The notes under the pieces were generated by a model. The model saw nothing but the letters and a program-made list of their open reading frames with translations. It was not told the DNA's origin and did not search any database. Positions 15,811 to 24,830 of a stretch of 64,000 nucleotides of DNA are shown in pieces. A program made the position numbers and the translations under genes. Source of the stretch: Paenibacillus methanolicus (GTDB taxonomy: Bacteria > Bacillota > Bacilli > Paenibacillales > Paenibacillaceae); contig NZ_VNHS01000011.1 of NCBI RefSeq assembly GCF_008124765.1, positions 310,001-374,000 on the forward strand. The letters run 5' to 3'. Position 1 is the first letter of the stretch. The number at the start of each line of letters is the position of its first letter.

Positions 15811-15845
15811 ATATGCTCGCCAGCGTATTTTTTCGTGGCTTTTTT
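15799..15845 (+). terminator. Riboswitch expression-platform terminator
   Basis: An 18-bp stem (15799-15816 with 15823-15840, two G-T pairs) with loop TCGCCA and six Ts. Its 5' arm contains TACGAAAAA, the 3' strand of aptamer P1, so P1 and the terminator are mutually exclusive. Ligand binding should favour read-through, an ON switch. Confidence 0.92.
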
Positions 15846-15889
15846 CGTGCCCGCCGGCCGGGAGCCGCTCATTAAAGGAGGAACCGCCC

Positions 15890-17227
15890 ATGTCCAAATT
15901 GCTGATCAAAAACGCGCAGATCGTCACGATGAACAACGCGGAAGAGATTATCCACGGCGATATTCTCATCGAGCGCGACCGCATCGCCGCCATCGGTCCC
16001 GACCTCGACCCGGGCCCCGTCGACCGCGTCATCGATGCGACGAATCGCACCGTCATTCCCGGCTTCGTCCAGACCCACATTCACCTGTGCCAAACGCTGT
16101 TCCGCGGCAAAGGGGACGATCTCGAGCTGATGGACTGGCTGCGCAAACGGATATGGCCGCTCGAGGCGTCGCACGACGAGGAATCGCTCTATTACTCGGC
16201 GATGCTCGGCATCGGCGAGCTCATCGCCAGCGGCACGACGACGATCGTCGACATGGAGACCGTCCGCCATACCGACTCGGCGTTCCAGGCGATCGCGAAG
16301 AGCGGGATCCGCGCCCTATCGGGCAAAGTGATGATGGACCGCAAGAGCAGCGACATCCCCGCCGCCTTGCAGGAGGAGACGGCCGACTCGATTCAGGAGA
16401 GCGTCGATCTGCTGGAAAAGTGGCACGGACACGACAACGGCCGCATCCAATACGCGTTCTCGCCGCGCTTCGTCATCTCCTGTACGAAGCAGCTGCTGAC
16501 GGAAGTGCGCGATCTGTCCGCTTCTTATAATGTGAAGGTGCATACCCACGCTTCGGAGAACCGGGGCGAGATCGAGATCGTGCAGGCGGAGACCGGCATG
16601 CGCAACGTTGTCTATCTGGATCATATCGGGCTTGCGAACGAACGGCTTATCCTCGCCCATGCGATCTGGCTCGATGCCGAGGAGAAGCGCATCCTTCGGG
16701 AACGCGGCGTGCACGTCAGCCACTGCCCCGGCTCCAATCTGAAGCTCGCTTCCGGCATCGCGGAGACGCCGGAATTGCTGCATACGAACGTCTCCGTCAG
16801 CTTGGGCGCGGACGGCGCGCCGTGCAACAACAACCTGGATATGTTTAACGAAATGCGCCTGGCCGCCCTTATTCAGAAGCCGGTTCACGGCCCGACGTCG
16901 ATGGATGCGCGCACCGTCTTCCGGATGGCGACGATTGGCGGCGCCCGGGCGGTCGGCCTCGCGGATCAGATCGGCAGTCTCGAGGTCGGCAAGAAGGCGG
17001 ATCTCGCCATTTTGAATCTGTACAACTTCCACACGTTCCCTTCGTTCGACGTCGATCCGATCTCGCGCATCGTGTATTCCGCGACCCGCGCCGACGTCGA
17101 GACGACGATCATCGATGGCAAGATCCTCATGCATCAAGGCATTATGGTCACCCTCGACAAAGACATCGTCCTGCGCGAGTCGGACCGCGCGATCAAGCGT
17201 CTGCTTAGCCGCACGTCGATCGCCTGA
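15890..17227 (+). CDS. Amidohydrolase, probable 8-oxoguanine deaminase
   Basis: A 445-residue metal-dependent deaminase of the SsnA/TrzN-like amidohydrolase branch. It has the first metal pair T-H63-I-H65-L at the end of strand 1, a third His in VHTHASENRGE, a fourth in LAHAIWLD, the substrate loop HCPGSNLKLASG and the catalytic Asp in LGADGAPCNN (about 308). The start ATG follows TTAAAGGAGGAACC at ideal spacing. The family also includes guanine, S-adenosylhomocysteine and chlorohydrolase enzymes; I favour 8-oxoguanine because the gene sits directly behind a guanine-type variant riboswitch. The reaction would give uric acid and ammonia. It is monocistronic, ending at a terminator. Confidence 0.8.
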   Translation: MSKLLIKNAQIVTMNNAEEIIHGDILIERDRIAAIGPDLDPGPVDRVIDATNRTVIPGFVQTHIHLCQTLFRGKGDDLELMDWLRKRIWPLEASHDEESLYYSAMLGIGELIASGTTTIVDMETVRHTDSAFQAIAKSGIRALSGKVMMDRKSSDIPAALQEETADSIQESVDLLEKWHGHDNGRIQYAFSPRFVISCTKQLLTEVRDLSASYNVKVHTHASENRGEIEIVQAETGMRNVVYLDHIGLANERLILAHAIWLDAEEKRILRERGVHVSHCPGSNLKLASGIAETPELLHTNVSVSLGADGAPCNNNLDMFNEMRLAALIQKPVHGPTSMDARTVFRMATIGGARAVGLADQIGSLEVGKKADLAILNLYNFHTFPSFDVDPISRIVYSATRADVETTIIDGKILMHQGIMVTLDKDIVLRESDRAIKRLLSRTSIA

Positions 17228-17284
17228 CGAATTTCGCCTGCCGCAAGGTATAGCGGTAACCGAATACGCTCGTCGGGGCAACAA

Positions 17285-17320
17285 AAAGCCGCTGCCGGAT
17301 ATCCTCCGGACAGCGGCTTT
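17285..17320. terminator. Terminator between the deaminase and the chemoreceptor gene
   Basis: AAAGCCGCTG/CAGCGGCTTT with inner CCGGA/TCCGG; it serves two convergent genes. Confidence 0.82.
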
Positions 17321-17365
17321 CGCCTATGGTGCATGGATGACGGCCATAATCGCCGCCCCTGTGAT

Positions 17366-19546
17366 CTAGAATTTAAATTCGCCGATGATCGCCTTCAGCT
17401 CGCCGGAGAGATCCTGCAAGCGATCGGCCAGCTCGACCAGGTTATTGCTGACGCCGAGCTGTTCGCCGCCAAGCGACGCCACTTCCTCCGAAGAAGCCGA
17501 CGACTGCTGGGCGACGGCGCTGACGCCGCTCATCGTCTCGGACAGCTGACGCTGCGTATGCTCCAGCTCCTGGACCGAGGACGTCACTTCCGTCAGTTTC
17601 GCGGAGAGACCGCTCATGCGCGCCTGCACGCTGCCGAAGATCACGTCCGCCTCCTGCACGGATACCGCTTGCTGACGGAACATCGGGTACACCTCGGAGA
17701 GCGAAGCCACCGTTTCGCCGACCTCTTGCTGAATTTGCTTGGCCATCTTGCTGACCGTCTGGATCGACGTCTTGGACTGCTCGGCCAGCTTGCGGATCTC
17801 GCCCGCCACGACCATGAAGCCGCGACCGGCCTCGCCGGCGCGGGACGCTTCGATCGTCGCATTGAGCGAGAGGACGTTCGTCTGCTTCGTAATATCGTTC
17901 AGCAGCACCGAAATCTGGTCGACCGCCTTCGCGCTGTCCCCGAGCTTGCCGACCTTCTCCACGAGCGAACGCGTCATCTCCTCGGTCTTGTCCGTCTGCA
18001 CGATCAGCACCTTCATCGCGTCGGTGCCGCGCGCGCTGGCCGCCCGCACTTCCTCGGCGGACGCGCCCATCTCGTCGTTGGCATGGATCGTCCGCACGAC
18101 GCGTTCGTTGATCGCATCGGTCAACGACTGCCCGCGCTCCGCCTCAATTGCAAGCGTGGACGCCCCTCCGGCGATCTCTTCGGTCGCCGTGGAGATTTCT
18201 TTGGCCGCCTGGGCGGTTCGCTTGGACGACTCGGCCAACTCCTGCGCGGTCTTCAGCACGTGCGCCGCCGATTCGTTCGTGCGCGTCACCAGCTTCGTGA
18301 TATTGTCCATCATCACGTTAAAGCTGACTCCGAGACGCCCGATCTCATCCTTGCCTTTAATATCGGAGCGTACCGTCAGATTGCCTTGCTCGCCTTCGTT
18401 CATCAGCATGCTGAGCTGCACGAGCGGCCGGGCGACCTTGTGCACGATGAACAAGCCGATGCCGATGGCCAATACCGCGGCGAGCACCGCCATAATCGCG
18501 ACGAAGTTGAAGATCTTGTCCGCTTGCGCGACCAGTTCCTCGGCGCTGAAGCTGCCGACGACCGTCCACCCTTCCACCGACGACAGGCTTTGGTAGAGCA
18601 CGATCATCTCCTCGCCCTGCACCTTGTCCTGGAAGGAACCCGCCGCCTCTTTCTCCTTCGGCATCTCGATATCGGCGCGCTTGCCGACTTCCGCCAGATC
18701 GGTCGAGGTAATGACCATCATATCTTCGCGCACGATGCGCTTCAGCCCGCCGGTCTCGCCGAGCTTCACGTCCAGCTGCTTGGCCAGCGCTTCCGCCTTC
18801 ATCTCCAGCTGAATGACATACATATCGGACCCCGTCGCCGGATTCTTGATCAGACGCGTCATCGTGACGACCGGCACCTCGCCGTTCTTCGAGGCGCTCC
18901 ACGCCATTTTATCCTTGTTCTTGAGCGCGGACATGAACCAGTTCTCGCCCGCGACGTACTTCACGTTATTGGCCGTGTCCCCCATATGCAGGAATTGATT
19001 GCCCTGCAGCGTGTAGAGCGATACGCCCAGCACATCCCCATCCGAGAGCAGACGTTCCTGCAGACGCTGCTTCAGCACAAGGCCGGCGGCCATCCGCTGC
19101 GCGTCCCCTTTCGCCGCGATCATGCCCTGCGCCTGCTGGATGATGTCCGACTCCATCAGAATGGACGAGACGAGCGATTCATAGCGCATCAGCGTCGCGT
19201 CGACCTTGTCGCCGGTCAGCATAATGCTCTGCTGACTCGCGGAAGATACGTTGTCCTCCAGCATGTTCTTCGCGATCGAGTACGAGAACGACCCGACGAT
19301 GAGCACGAAGGCGACGATCGCGACGAAAATCGTCGTAAACAGCTTAAAGCCGACCGAGTGCAAAAACTTGAGCCCGCCTTTGAATTCCACGTCCTTGATC
19401 TTCTGGCCCACGTTCGCTTCTTTCCACTTGCGGACCGCCGCGCGCATGAGCGGGCGCGCCTTCGCCGAGACTTTGTTCCCCCATGACTTCAGTACCTTCA
19501 ACTGCTTCCCTGCGTTAAGCCGCTCCTTCAACCGCAATTGCGCCAC
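17366..19546 (-). CDS. Methyl-accepting chemotaxis protein with periplasmic Cache-like sensor
   Basis: Chemoreceptor of 726 residues. A basic 60-residue cytosolic N-terminus precedes TM1 (about 67-92). An extracytoplasmic sensor follows (about 95-340, with the long N-terminal helix typical of dCache), then TM2 (about 347-370), a HAMP domain (370-425) and the signalling domain. The hairpin tip motif [30 protein letters not shown] is near residue 575 and is intact. No CheR-tethering pentapeptide is present at the C-terminus. The GTG start follows AAAGGATGG. No chemotaxis genes lie nearby, so it is an orphan receptor; ligand unknown. Confidence 0.9.
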   Translation of the reverse strand: MAQLRLKERLNAGKQLKVLKSWGNKVSAKARPLMRAAVRKWKEANVGQKIKDVEFKGGLKFLHSVGFKLFTTIFVAIVAFVLIVGSFSYSIAKNMLEDNVSSASQQSIMLTGDKVDATLMRYESLVSSILMESDIIQQAQGMIAAKGDAQRMAAGLVLKQRLQERLLSDGDVLGVSLYTLQGNQFLHMGDTANNVKYVAGENWFMSALKNKDKMAWSASKNGEVPVVTMTRLIKNPATGSDMYVIQLEMKAEALAKQLDVKLGETGGLKRIVREDMMVITSTDLAEVGKRADIEMPKEKEAAGSFQDKVQGEEMIVLYQSLSSVEGWTVVGSFSAEELVAQADKIFNFVAIMAVLAAVLAIGIGLFIVHKVARPLVQLSMLMNEGEQGNLTVRSDIKGKDEIGRLGVSFNVMMDNITKLVTRTNESAAHVLKTAQELAESSKRTAQAAKEISTATEEIAGGASTLAIEAERGQSLTDAINERVVRTIHANDEMGASAEEVRAASARGTDAMKVLIVQTDKTEEMTRSLVEKVGKLGDSAKAVDQISVLLNDITKQTNVLSLNATIEASRAGEAGRGFMVVAGEIRKLAEQSKTSIQTVSKMAKQIQQEVGETVASLSEVYPMFRQQAVSVQEADVIFGSVQARMSGLSAKLTEVTSSVQELEHTQRQLSETMSGVSAVAQQSSASSEEVASLGGEQLGVSNNLVELADRLQDLSGELKAIIGEFKF

Positions 19547-19862
19547 CCCATCCTTTATTCATCATCATGCCAGGCTACAAGCAGTGTCTTTCCCGTTACT
19601 CCGATGTCATAAAACTTAACATTGCAAAATGTCATGTCGATACAAGTAGAATGTCAACCTATGACTATGTATGTCGAATTAGGTAGTTTCGACTATTATT
19701 CTATCATGAAACCAACCTTTAAATAAGCATATAGGAATTTAATGGCTAAAATTTTTTCGCAAGTCGAAGCGGTTGTCGCCGTCTTGATGCGGCCAACAAC
19801 CGTTTCATTTCCGCAGAAATACTAGATGAATGATAAGCGCAAATCTACACATTTTTGTAATC
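19547..19862. other. Noncoding AT-rich region upstream of the chemoreceptor gene
   Basis: It presumably holds the receptor promoter; a minus-strand TTGACA near 19653 has no good -10, and no clear sigma-D site was found. A dyad GAAGCGGTTGT/ACAACCGTTTC at about 19767-19808 has no T-tract on either side. Confidence 0.4.
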
Positions 19863-19897
19863 AAAAAAACCTCGGACGCGCGATCGCGTCCGAGGTT
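19863..19897 (-). terminator. Terminator of the MarR-exporter operon
   Basis: Perfect 13-bp stem AACCTCGGACGCG/CGCGTCCGAGGTT with loop ATCG, followed on the minus strand by a T-tract. Confidence 0.92.
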
Positions 19898-19914
19898 CGG
19901 GCTTATGAATTGCG

Positions 19915-21405
19915 TTATTTGGCCGGCGTTGGCGCAGGCGTCGGAACGGCGTTCGTCTCCTCGTGCGGCTTCACCTTCCGGATGAAGAAGGCCAGCACGA
20001 GCGCGGCAATCGTAATCCATGTCGCGACGACGAAAGAGTGGTTGATGCCGTCCACCGTCGCCTGCTGAACGATCGCGCCCATTTTGACTTTGTCCGTTTG
20101 GTCCACTTGGCCGGCGATGACGAGTTCTTTCACCCGGTCGGCGGCGCGGTTGGACATAATCGTCACCAGCAGCGCGGTGCCGAGCGCGCCCGCCACGTTG
20201 CGGAGCGTCTGCGACATCGCCGAGCCATGCGCGTTCAGGCGTGCAGGCAGTTGGTTCATGCCCGCCGTCTGGATCGGCATCATCAGCATCGACATGCCGA
20301 ACATGCGCGCCGTATACATGAAGAGCATGTGATTGTACGTCGTATCGACCGTCAGCTTGCTGAATTCGTACGTCGTGATCGTCGTAATGATCAGACCGAC
20401 GACGGCCAGCCAGCGCGCGCCGACTTTATCGAAGATAATGCCCGTAATCGGCGACATGATGCCCATCAGGATGGCGCCCGGCAGCAGCAGCAAGCCGGAT
20501 TCGAGCGGCGTGAAGCCGCGGATCGTCTGCAAGTAGATCGGCAGCAAAATCATGCCCGAGAACATCGCCATCGTGATGATGACGTTAATGACCGTCGTTA
20601 ACGAAAACATGCTGTACTTGAACACGCGAATTTCCAGAAGCGGCTTGTCGACCGTCAGCTCGCGCCAGATGAAGAGCGCCAGCGAGATGACGCCCACGAT
20701 CAGACAGGTCAGCACGATCGCGCTGTCCCAGCCGTCTTTGCCGGCGTCGCTAAAGCCGTACAAGAGGCCGCCAAAGCCGAGCGTCGAGAAGACCACGCCC
20801 AGCATATCGAGCTTCGAATCGCTGTTACGCGTGACGTTCTTCATCGAGATGGCGCCGTAGATCAGCGCGAACAGCGAAAGCGGAAGCACGATGTAGAAGA
20901 GAACGCGCCACGAGTAGTGCTCGACGACCCAGCCCGACAGCGTCGGACCGATCGCCGGGGCGAAGATCATCGCCAGACCCATCATGCCCATCGCCTTGCC
21001 GCGTTCTTCGACCGGGAAGATGGTCAAGAAGACGATCGACATGAGCGGCATCAGAATGCCCGCGCCCGCGGCTTGCACGAGACGGCCGGCCAGCAGCGTT
21101 TCGAAGCCCGGCGCGATCGCGCACAGGATCGTGCCCAGAACGAATAAGGAGACGGACGTAATAAATAAATTCCGCGTCGTAAATCTGCTAATGAGGTAGG
21201 CGCTAATAGGGATCAGAACCCCGTTGACGAGCAGATAGCCGTTGGACAGCCATTGCACCGTATTGGCGCTGACGTTCAAGTCTTCCATGATTTTCGGAAG
21301 CGCGACGTTCAGCAGCGTTTGCGCGAGCAGGGCGACGAATGCCCCGATCAGCAAGGAAGCCACGATCGGTCCCTTCCGCAATGTTTGCGTGATAGCTTGA
21401 CTCAT
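19915..21405 (-). CDS. DHA2-family (EmrB/QacA type) multidrug MFS exporter
   Basis: A 496-residue proton-driven exporter with 14 predicted membrane helices. It has the DHA2 signatures LNVALPKIMEDLNVSANTVQWLSNGYLL in TM1-TM2 and the loop RPLV-type motif LAGRLVQAAGAGILMPL in TM4-TM5. Start ATG 21405 follows GAGGG at 7 nt; GTG 21423 is in frame but inside the ribosome-site region. The last 20 residues are Pro/Ala/Thr-rich (VPTPAPTPAK). It starts 14 bp after the marR stop and is cotranscribed with it. Substrate unknown. Confidence 0.9.
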   Translation of the reverse strand: MSQAITQTLRKGPIVASLLIGAFVALLAQTLLNVALPKIMEDLNVSANTVQWLSNGYLLVNGVLIPISAYLISRFTTRNLFITSVSLFVLGTILCAIAPGFETLLAGRLVQAAGAGILMPLMSIVFLTIFPVEERGKAMGMMGLAMIFAPAIGPTLSGWVVEHYSWRVLFYIVLPLSLFALIYGAISMKNVTRNSDSKLDMLGVVFSTLGFGGLLYGFSDAGKDGWDSAIVLTCLIVGVISLALFIWRELTVDKPLLEIRVFKYSMFSLTTVINVIITMAMFSGMILLPIYLQTIRGFTPLESGLLLLPGAILMGIMSPITGIIFDKVGARWLAVVGLIITTITTYEFSKLTVDTTYNHMLFMYTARMFGMSMLMMPIQTAGMNQLPARLNAHGSAMSQTLRNVAGALGTALLVTIMSNRAADRVKELVIAGQVDQTDKVKMGAIVQQATVDGINHSFVVATWITIAALVLAFFIRKVKPHEETNAVPTPAPTPAK

Positions 21406-21419
21406 GTTTGTTCCCTCTT

Positions 21420-21908
21420 TCACTCTCTGTTTAATGTATGTCTTCCGCCTCTATTGGCCGCTCGCGCGTTCGCTTGCGAAGCCTGCTGCGGGCGATCCAG
21501 CAGCAAGGTGAAGATCCTGCACAAATGCTCGATATCCTCGTCGTCCAGCCGGTCGAAAATCGTCTCGAGCGCATCCTGTTGCCGGTTCTTGACCCCTTCC
21601 ACGAACTCGCGCCCTTCATCCGTGATCGCAAGCAGCGCCACCCGTCGATCCTGGCCGTCGCGGGTTCGCGTCACGTACCGCTTCTGCATGAGCCGGTCGG
21701 CTAATCCCGTCACCGCGCCCGGCGTGACGCCGAGCAGTTCTGCCAAGTCGGCCGACTTCCCCGGCCCTTCGGCGTACAACGCATAGAGCATGCGGAACTG
21801 GGAGATGGATAAGTCGTGCTCCATCGTCTCTTTCCACTCTTGCGTCGCTTTTTTCATAAAACACTTGAATAGCGCAGGTAGCTCCAGCAACCGGGCATTC
21901 GCCTGCAT
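21420..21908 (-). CDS. MarR-family repressor of the adjacent exporter
   Basis: Winged-helix regulator of 162 residues. The DNA-binding part is visible as SQFRMLYALYAEGPGKSADLAELLGV followed by the recognition helix region TPGAVTGLADRLMQKRYVTRTRDGQDRRVALLAIT, with the conserved DxRR wing. Start ATG 21908 has AAGGTGG at 7 nt; ATG 21929 lacks one. It leads the operon and lies downstream of two tandem palindromes at the predicted transcription start, so autorepression together with the exporter is expected. The inducer is unknown. Confidence 0.9.
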   Translation of the reverse strand: MQANARLLELPALFKCFMKKATQEWKETMEHDLSISQFRMLYALYAEGPGKSADLAELLGVTPGAVTGLADRLMQKRYVTRTRDGQDRRVALLAITDEGREFVEGVKNRQQDALETIFDRLDDEDIEHLCRIFTLLLDRPQQASQANARAANRGGRHTLNRE

Positions 21909-21943
21909 CGGCTTCCACCTTCTTTTCATTTACCACTCAATTG

Positions 21944-22008
21944 TTTAGCTCTAAAACTTTAGCTCTAAAACATTTAGTAATATACCTTATATCCTCGCCC
22001 AAGGTCAA
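21944..22008 (-). promoter_or_regulatory. Promoter and twin MarR operators
   Basis: Minus-strand TTGACC (22003-22008), 18-bp spacer, TATATT (21979-21984). Just downstream lie two copies of the palindrome TTTAGCTCTAAA (21944-21955 and 21958-21969), 14 bp apart centre to centre, covering the start-site region. Confidence 0.82.
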
Positions 22009-22128
22009 TGGTAATTTTGCGTTATCGTAGAAATCCCTCTTAGATTACCCTCGCCCTTCCGCCCTGATTCACCTTCTGGCTGCCGCCTGCACCGCGATTT
22101 CGGGCTGCAGCCGACCCATCCGCGCGAC

Positions 22129-22153
22129 AAAAAGACCCACGCTGCCGTGGGTC
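22129..22153 (-). terminator. Terminator of the amino-acid ABC operon
   Basis: GACCCACG/CGTGGGTC stem with a tight GCAG loop and a T-tract on the minus strand. Bases 22154-22225 hold nothing else. Confidence 0.85.
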
Positions 22154-22225
22154 TCGTCTCTCAAAACCTTATGTTTGGCCGCCCCCCGCAGGTTCTTCCC
22201 GCGCCGCTCGGAGGCCGCTCCTTCC

Positions 22226-22957
22226 TTACAGCACCTTGGACAAGAAGGCGCGCGTGCGCTCCTGCTTCGGTTGCTCGAAAATATCCGCCGGCGATCCCAT
22301 CTCCACGATACCGCCCTGCTCCATAAAGACGACGCGATCCGCGACTTCCCGGGCAAAGCCCATCTCGTGCGTCACGACGACCATCGTCATGCCTTCCTTC
22401 GCCAGCTGCTTCATGACCGCCAGCACTTCGCCGACCATCTCCGGGTCGAGCGCGGAGGTCGGCTCGTCGAACAGCATGATCTTCGGCTCCATCGCCAGCG
22501 CCCGCGCGATCGCCACCCGCTGCGACTGGCCTCCGGATAGCGAATTCGGATAAGCGCCCGCTTTCTCCGATAGCCCGACCTTGCCGAGCAGTTCTATCGC
22601 CTTGGCCTTTGCTTGCTCGGGATTTTGCTTTCTTACTTTAATAGGGGAAAGCGTGATGTTATCAAGAACCGTCAAATGCGGGAACAGATTGAACTGTTGA
22701 AATACCATCCCGACTTCGGTCCGAATGTCGGTCAGCTTCGTCGCCTTGTCCATCAGCGAACGGCCTTCGATCCGAATATCCCCGCTCTGCGCGGTCTCCA
22801 GTCCGTTCAAGCAGCGAAGCAGCGTTGATTTGCCGGAGCCGGACGGTCCGATGACGACCATGACCTCGCCTTCTTGCACGTTCACGCTGACGTTCTCCAG
22901 GACGACATTCGCGCCGTAGGCTTTTCTCAATTGGCTTACTTCAATGACAGCCGCCAT
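22226..22957 (-). CDS. Polar amino-acid ABC transporter ATPase (GlnQ type)
   Basis: A 243-residue nucleotide-binding subunit of a PAAT-family importer. It has Walker [10 protein letters not shown] (about 37), the Q-loop in [13 protein letters not shown], the signature [15 protein letters not shown], Walker [15 protein letters not shown] and the switch histidine in VVVTHEMGF. It ends the operon binding protein, permease, ATPase, and starts 3 bp after the permease stop. The substrate is probably a polar amino acid; neither cystine nor glutamine can be told apart from sequence. Confidence 0.93.
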   Translation of the reverse strand: MAAVIEVSQLRKAYGANVVLENVSVNVQEGEVMVVIGPSGSGKSTLLRCLNGLETAQSGDIRIEGRSLMDKATKLTDIRTEVGMVFQQFNLFPHLTVLDNITLSPIKVRKQNPEQAKAKAIELLGKVGLSEKAGAYPNSLSGGQSQRVAIARALAMEPKIMLFDEPTSALDPEMVGEVLAVMKQLAKEGMTMVVVTHEMGFAREVADRVVFMEQGGIVEMGSPADIFEQPKQERTRAFLSKVL

Positions 22958-22960
22958 GCG

Positions 22961-23608
22961 TTACACCTTCCTCTCTACGTAGCTGAGCACCTTGCCGAGC
23001 ACGTACGTCAGGATGAAGTAGATGAGCGCCGCCGCCAAATACGGCTCCCATACGCGGGAGTATTGCGCCGCCATCGCCTTGCTCCAATACATGATCTCCG
23101 GCGCCGTGATGACCGCGACGAGCGACGAATCCTTAATGAGCGTAATGAACTCGTTGCTGAACGCCGGTACCATCCGCCGGATCGCCTGCGGCAGGATGAC
23201 CAGCCGCATCGCCTGCGCGTGCGTCATGCCGAGCGAATACGCCGCCTCGCTCTGTCCGCGGTCGATCGATTGGATGCCGGCCCGGTAAATTTCCGCCGTG
23301 TAAGCGGCTGCATTCAACGCCAGCGCGACGATGGCCGCGATGATGGCGTCCGTCGTGTCCAGAATGAACGGCACGAGGCCGTAATAGACGAGGAAGATTT
23401 GCACCAGTAGCGGCGTGCCGCGGAAGAAGTTGATGTAGATGCTGGCGGGATAATTGAAATACCAGCGTGCGGACATTTTGCCCAGACTGATGATGAGGCC
23501 CAATATCGAACCGATGACGATTCCCGCGAGCGAGATGCCGATCGTGTACAAGGTTCCTTTCATAAGAAGCGGTAAGTAATCTATAATGATATCGAACCTA
23601 AAATCCAT
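22961..23608 (-). CDS. Polar amino-acid ABC transporter permease
   Basis: A 215-residue inner-membrane subunit with five helices and the HisM/GlnP-type coupling loop (EAAYSLGMTHAQAMRLVILPQAIRRMVPAFSNEF). Start ATG 23608 follows AAAGGA; the frame is open further upstream only because it runs through the structured repeats, whose translation is repetitive (GMQHSA, LAFTI). The 261-nt gap to the binding-protein gene is long for such operons and contains a terminator-like hairpin and three repeats, so it probably receives less transcript than the binding protein. Confidence 0.92.
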   Translation of the reverse strand: MDFRFDIIIDYLPLLMKGTLYTIGISLAGIVIGSILGLIISLGKMSARWYFNYPASIYINFFRGTPLLVQIFLVYYGLVPFILDTTDAIIAAIVALALNAAAYTAEIYRAGIQSIDRGQSEAAYSLGMTHAQAMRLVILPQAIRRMVPAFSNEFITLIKDSSLVAVITAPEIMYWSKAMAAQYSRVWEPYLAAALIYFILTYVLGKVLSYVERKV

Positions 23609-23644
23609 GTATGTCGTCCTTTCCGCTTTATTTACGACTTCGGC

Positions 23645-23812
23645 TCGGGCTGAATGCTGCATTCCCGGTCCAAGGATCGTGAACGCAAGCCAATGCGCTT
23701 GGGCTGAATGCTGCATTCCCGGTCTTTCGACCGTGAACGCAAACCAATCAGCCTTATTAGCGCAATGCTGCATTCCCAATCTTCCGATTGTGAACGCAAA
23801 CCAATGCGCTTT
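23645..23812 (-). repeat. Three tandem structured repeats between binding-protein and permease genes
   Basis: Units of 54-57 bp (about 23645-23700, 23701-23757, 23758-23812). On the transcribed minus strand each reads TTGGTTTGCGTTCA, a short hairpin, then GAATGCAGCATT. Inner stems differ but pair: CGGTC-GAAA-GACCG in copy 2 and CAATC-GGAA-GATTG in copy 3, two compensatory changes with GNRA loops. Copy 1 has loop CTTG and one mismatch. An outer stem GCGTTC/GAATGC is conserved in all. Confidence 0.85.
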
Positions 23813-23815
23813 TCA

Positions 23816-23854
23816 AACAAAAAGCATGCGTGTCGCTGCCGCTGGACGCATGCT
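23816..23854 (-). terminator. Intra-operon terminator after the binding-protein gene
   Basis: AGCATGCGT/ACGCATGCT stem, then TTTTTGTTTG on the minus strand. It lies 15 nt beyond the binding-protein stop and probably limits read-through to the permease and ATPase. Confidence 0.78.
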
Positions 23855-23869
23855 CCGGAATGCTTCCGC

Positions 23870-24718
23870 CTACTTCGCTTCTTCGTGCTTCTTCAGCTCG
23901 GCGAGCAGGTTCGTGGTGTCCGGCTCGTCGCCGAACCAGGTTTTGTACACTTCGGCGTATTTGCCGTTCTCGATTACCGCCTTCACGGCCGGATCGAGCT
24001 TCGCCTTCAGTTCGCTGTCCTTCGGAAGCAGGATCCCGTAATATTCGGAGGCGAACGAGGCATCCGTCACGCTCTCGTATTTCTTGTCCGGGTTGTTCTT
24101 CAAGTATTCCTGCACGATCGCGATATCCGCGACGACCGCGTCCGCACCGCCTTGGTCCATGTCCATGAACGCCAGCGTGTTGCTCTCGAACCGCTTCAGC
24201 TTCGTGTTGCCGTTGCCCATGATGCCGGTCATGATCTCGTCGGCCGTCGTGGAAATTTGCACCGCGACCGTCTTATCCTTCAGATCTTGAGCGGACTTGA
24301 TGCCGCTGCCTTCCTTGACGAGGATCATGTTCGTCGATTCGAAGTAAGGCAGGGTGAAATCGTAGGTCTCTTGGCGTTTGTCCGTAATCGTCACGGCCGA
24401 GATCGCCCCGTCGTAATCTTTGCCCTGCTGCACGCTGCCGAGCATCGTTTCCCACGCGACGTTCTTCACTTCGTACTTCAGTCCCGCTTCTTCCATGACC
24501 GCCTTGAGGAAGTCGATGTCGAAGCCGACGAGATCTTCTTTGTCCATGTACTCCATCGGCGCATAGGAAGCATCGCTCGCGATTACGTAGGTCTTCGCGT
24601 CTTCGCCGCCGCTGCCGCCGTTAGCCGCATTGTTCGTGCCTTCGTCATTTTTCGAGCCACAAGCTGCCAAAACAACGACAAGTAACGCAATAATTGACAA
24701 TAACTTCAATTTTTTCAT
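23870..24718 (-). CDS. Amino-acid ABC transporter substrate-binding lipoprotein
   Basis: A 282-residue family-3 solute-binding protein. Its signal peptide ends in the lipobox VLAAC (Cys20), followed by a Gly/Asn-rich linker to residue 42. The two-lobed domain has SYAPMEYMDKEDLVGFDIDFLKAV at the start and the hinge pattern DGAISAVTITDKRQETYDFTLPYFES. Start ATG 24718 has AAAGGGTG upstream. It is first in the operon and is followed by a terminator hairpin and repeats, a usual arrangement for making more binding protein than permease. Confidence 0.93.
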   Translation of the reverse strand: MKKLKLLSIIALLVVVLAACGSKNDEGTNNAANGGSGGEDAKTYVIASDASYAPMEYMDKEDLVGFDIDFLKAVMEEAGLKYEVKNVAWETMLGSVQQGKDYDGAISAVTITDKRQETYDFTLPYFESTNMILVKEGSGIKSAQDLKDKTVAVQISTTADEIMTGIMGNGNTKLKRFESNTLAFMDMDQGGADAVVADIAIVQEYLKNNPDKKYESVTDASFASEYYGILLPKDSELKAKLDPAVKAVIENGKYAEVYKTWFGDEPDTTNLLAELKKHEEAK

Positions 24719-24730
24719 AGGAACACCCTT

Positions 24731-24759
24731 TACTATTTGATGGATTTATCAAAATAGTA
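24731..24759 (-). promoter_or_regulatory. Hairpin in the leader of the binding-protein gene
   Basis: TACTATTTGAT and ATCAAAATAGTA pair over 11 bp with one bulged base, ending 12 bp upstream of the start codon and next to the ribosome site. It may be an operator or an mRNA hairpin; role unknown. Confidence 0.4.
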
Positions 24760-24830
24760 GCAGGAATCTGACAGGTATACAATGCAAGATTTGCAAAAAT
24801 GTTAGTTAATATAACATCCTGGCCGTTTGA

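Noticed and set aside
15740-15845. A T-box or SAM riboswitch
   Set aside because: There is no T-box sequence or SAM core; the three-stem layout and L2/L3 bases are specific to the purine class.
17333-19486. A 717-codon plus-strand frame antisense to the chemoreceptor
   Set aside because: His/Arg/Leu-rich shadow; the minus-strand chemoreceptor has all signature motifs.
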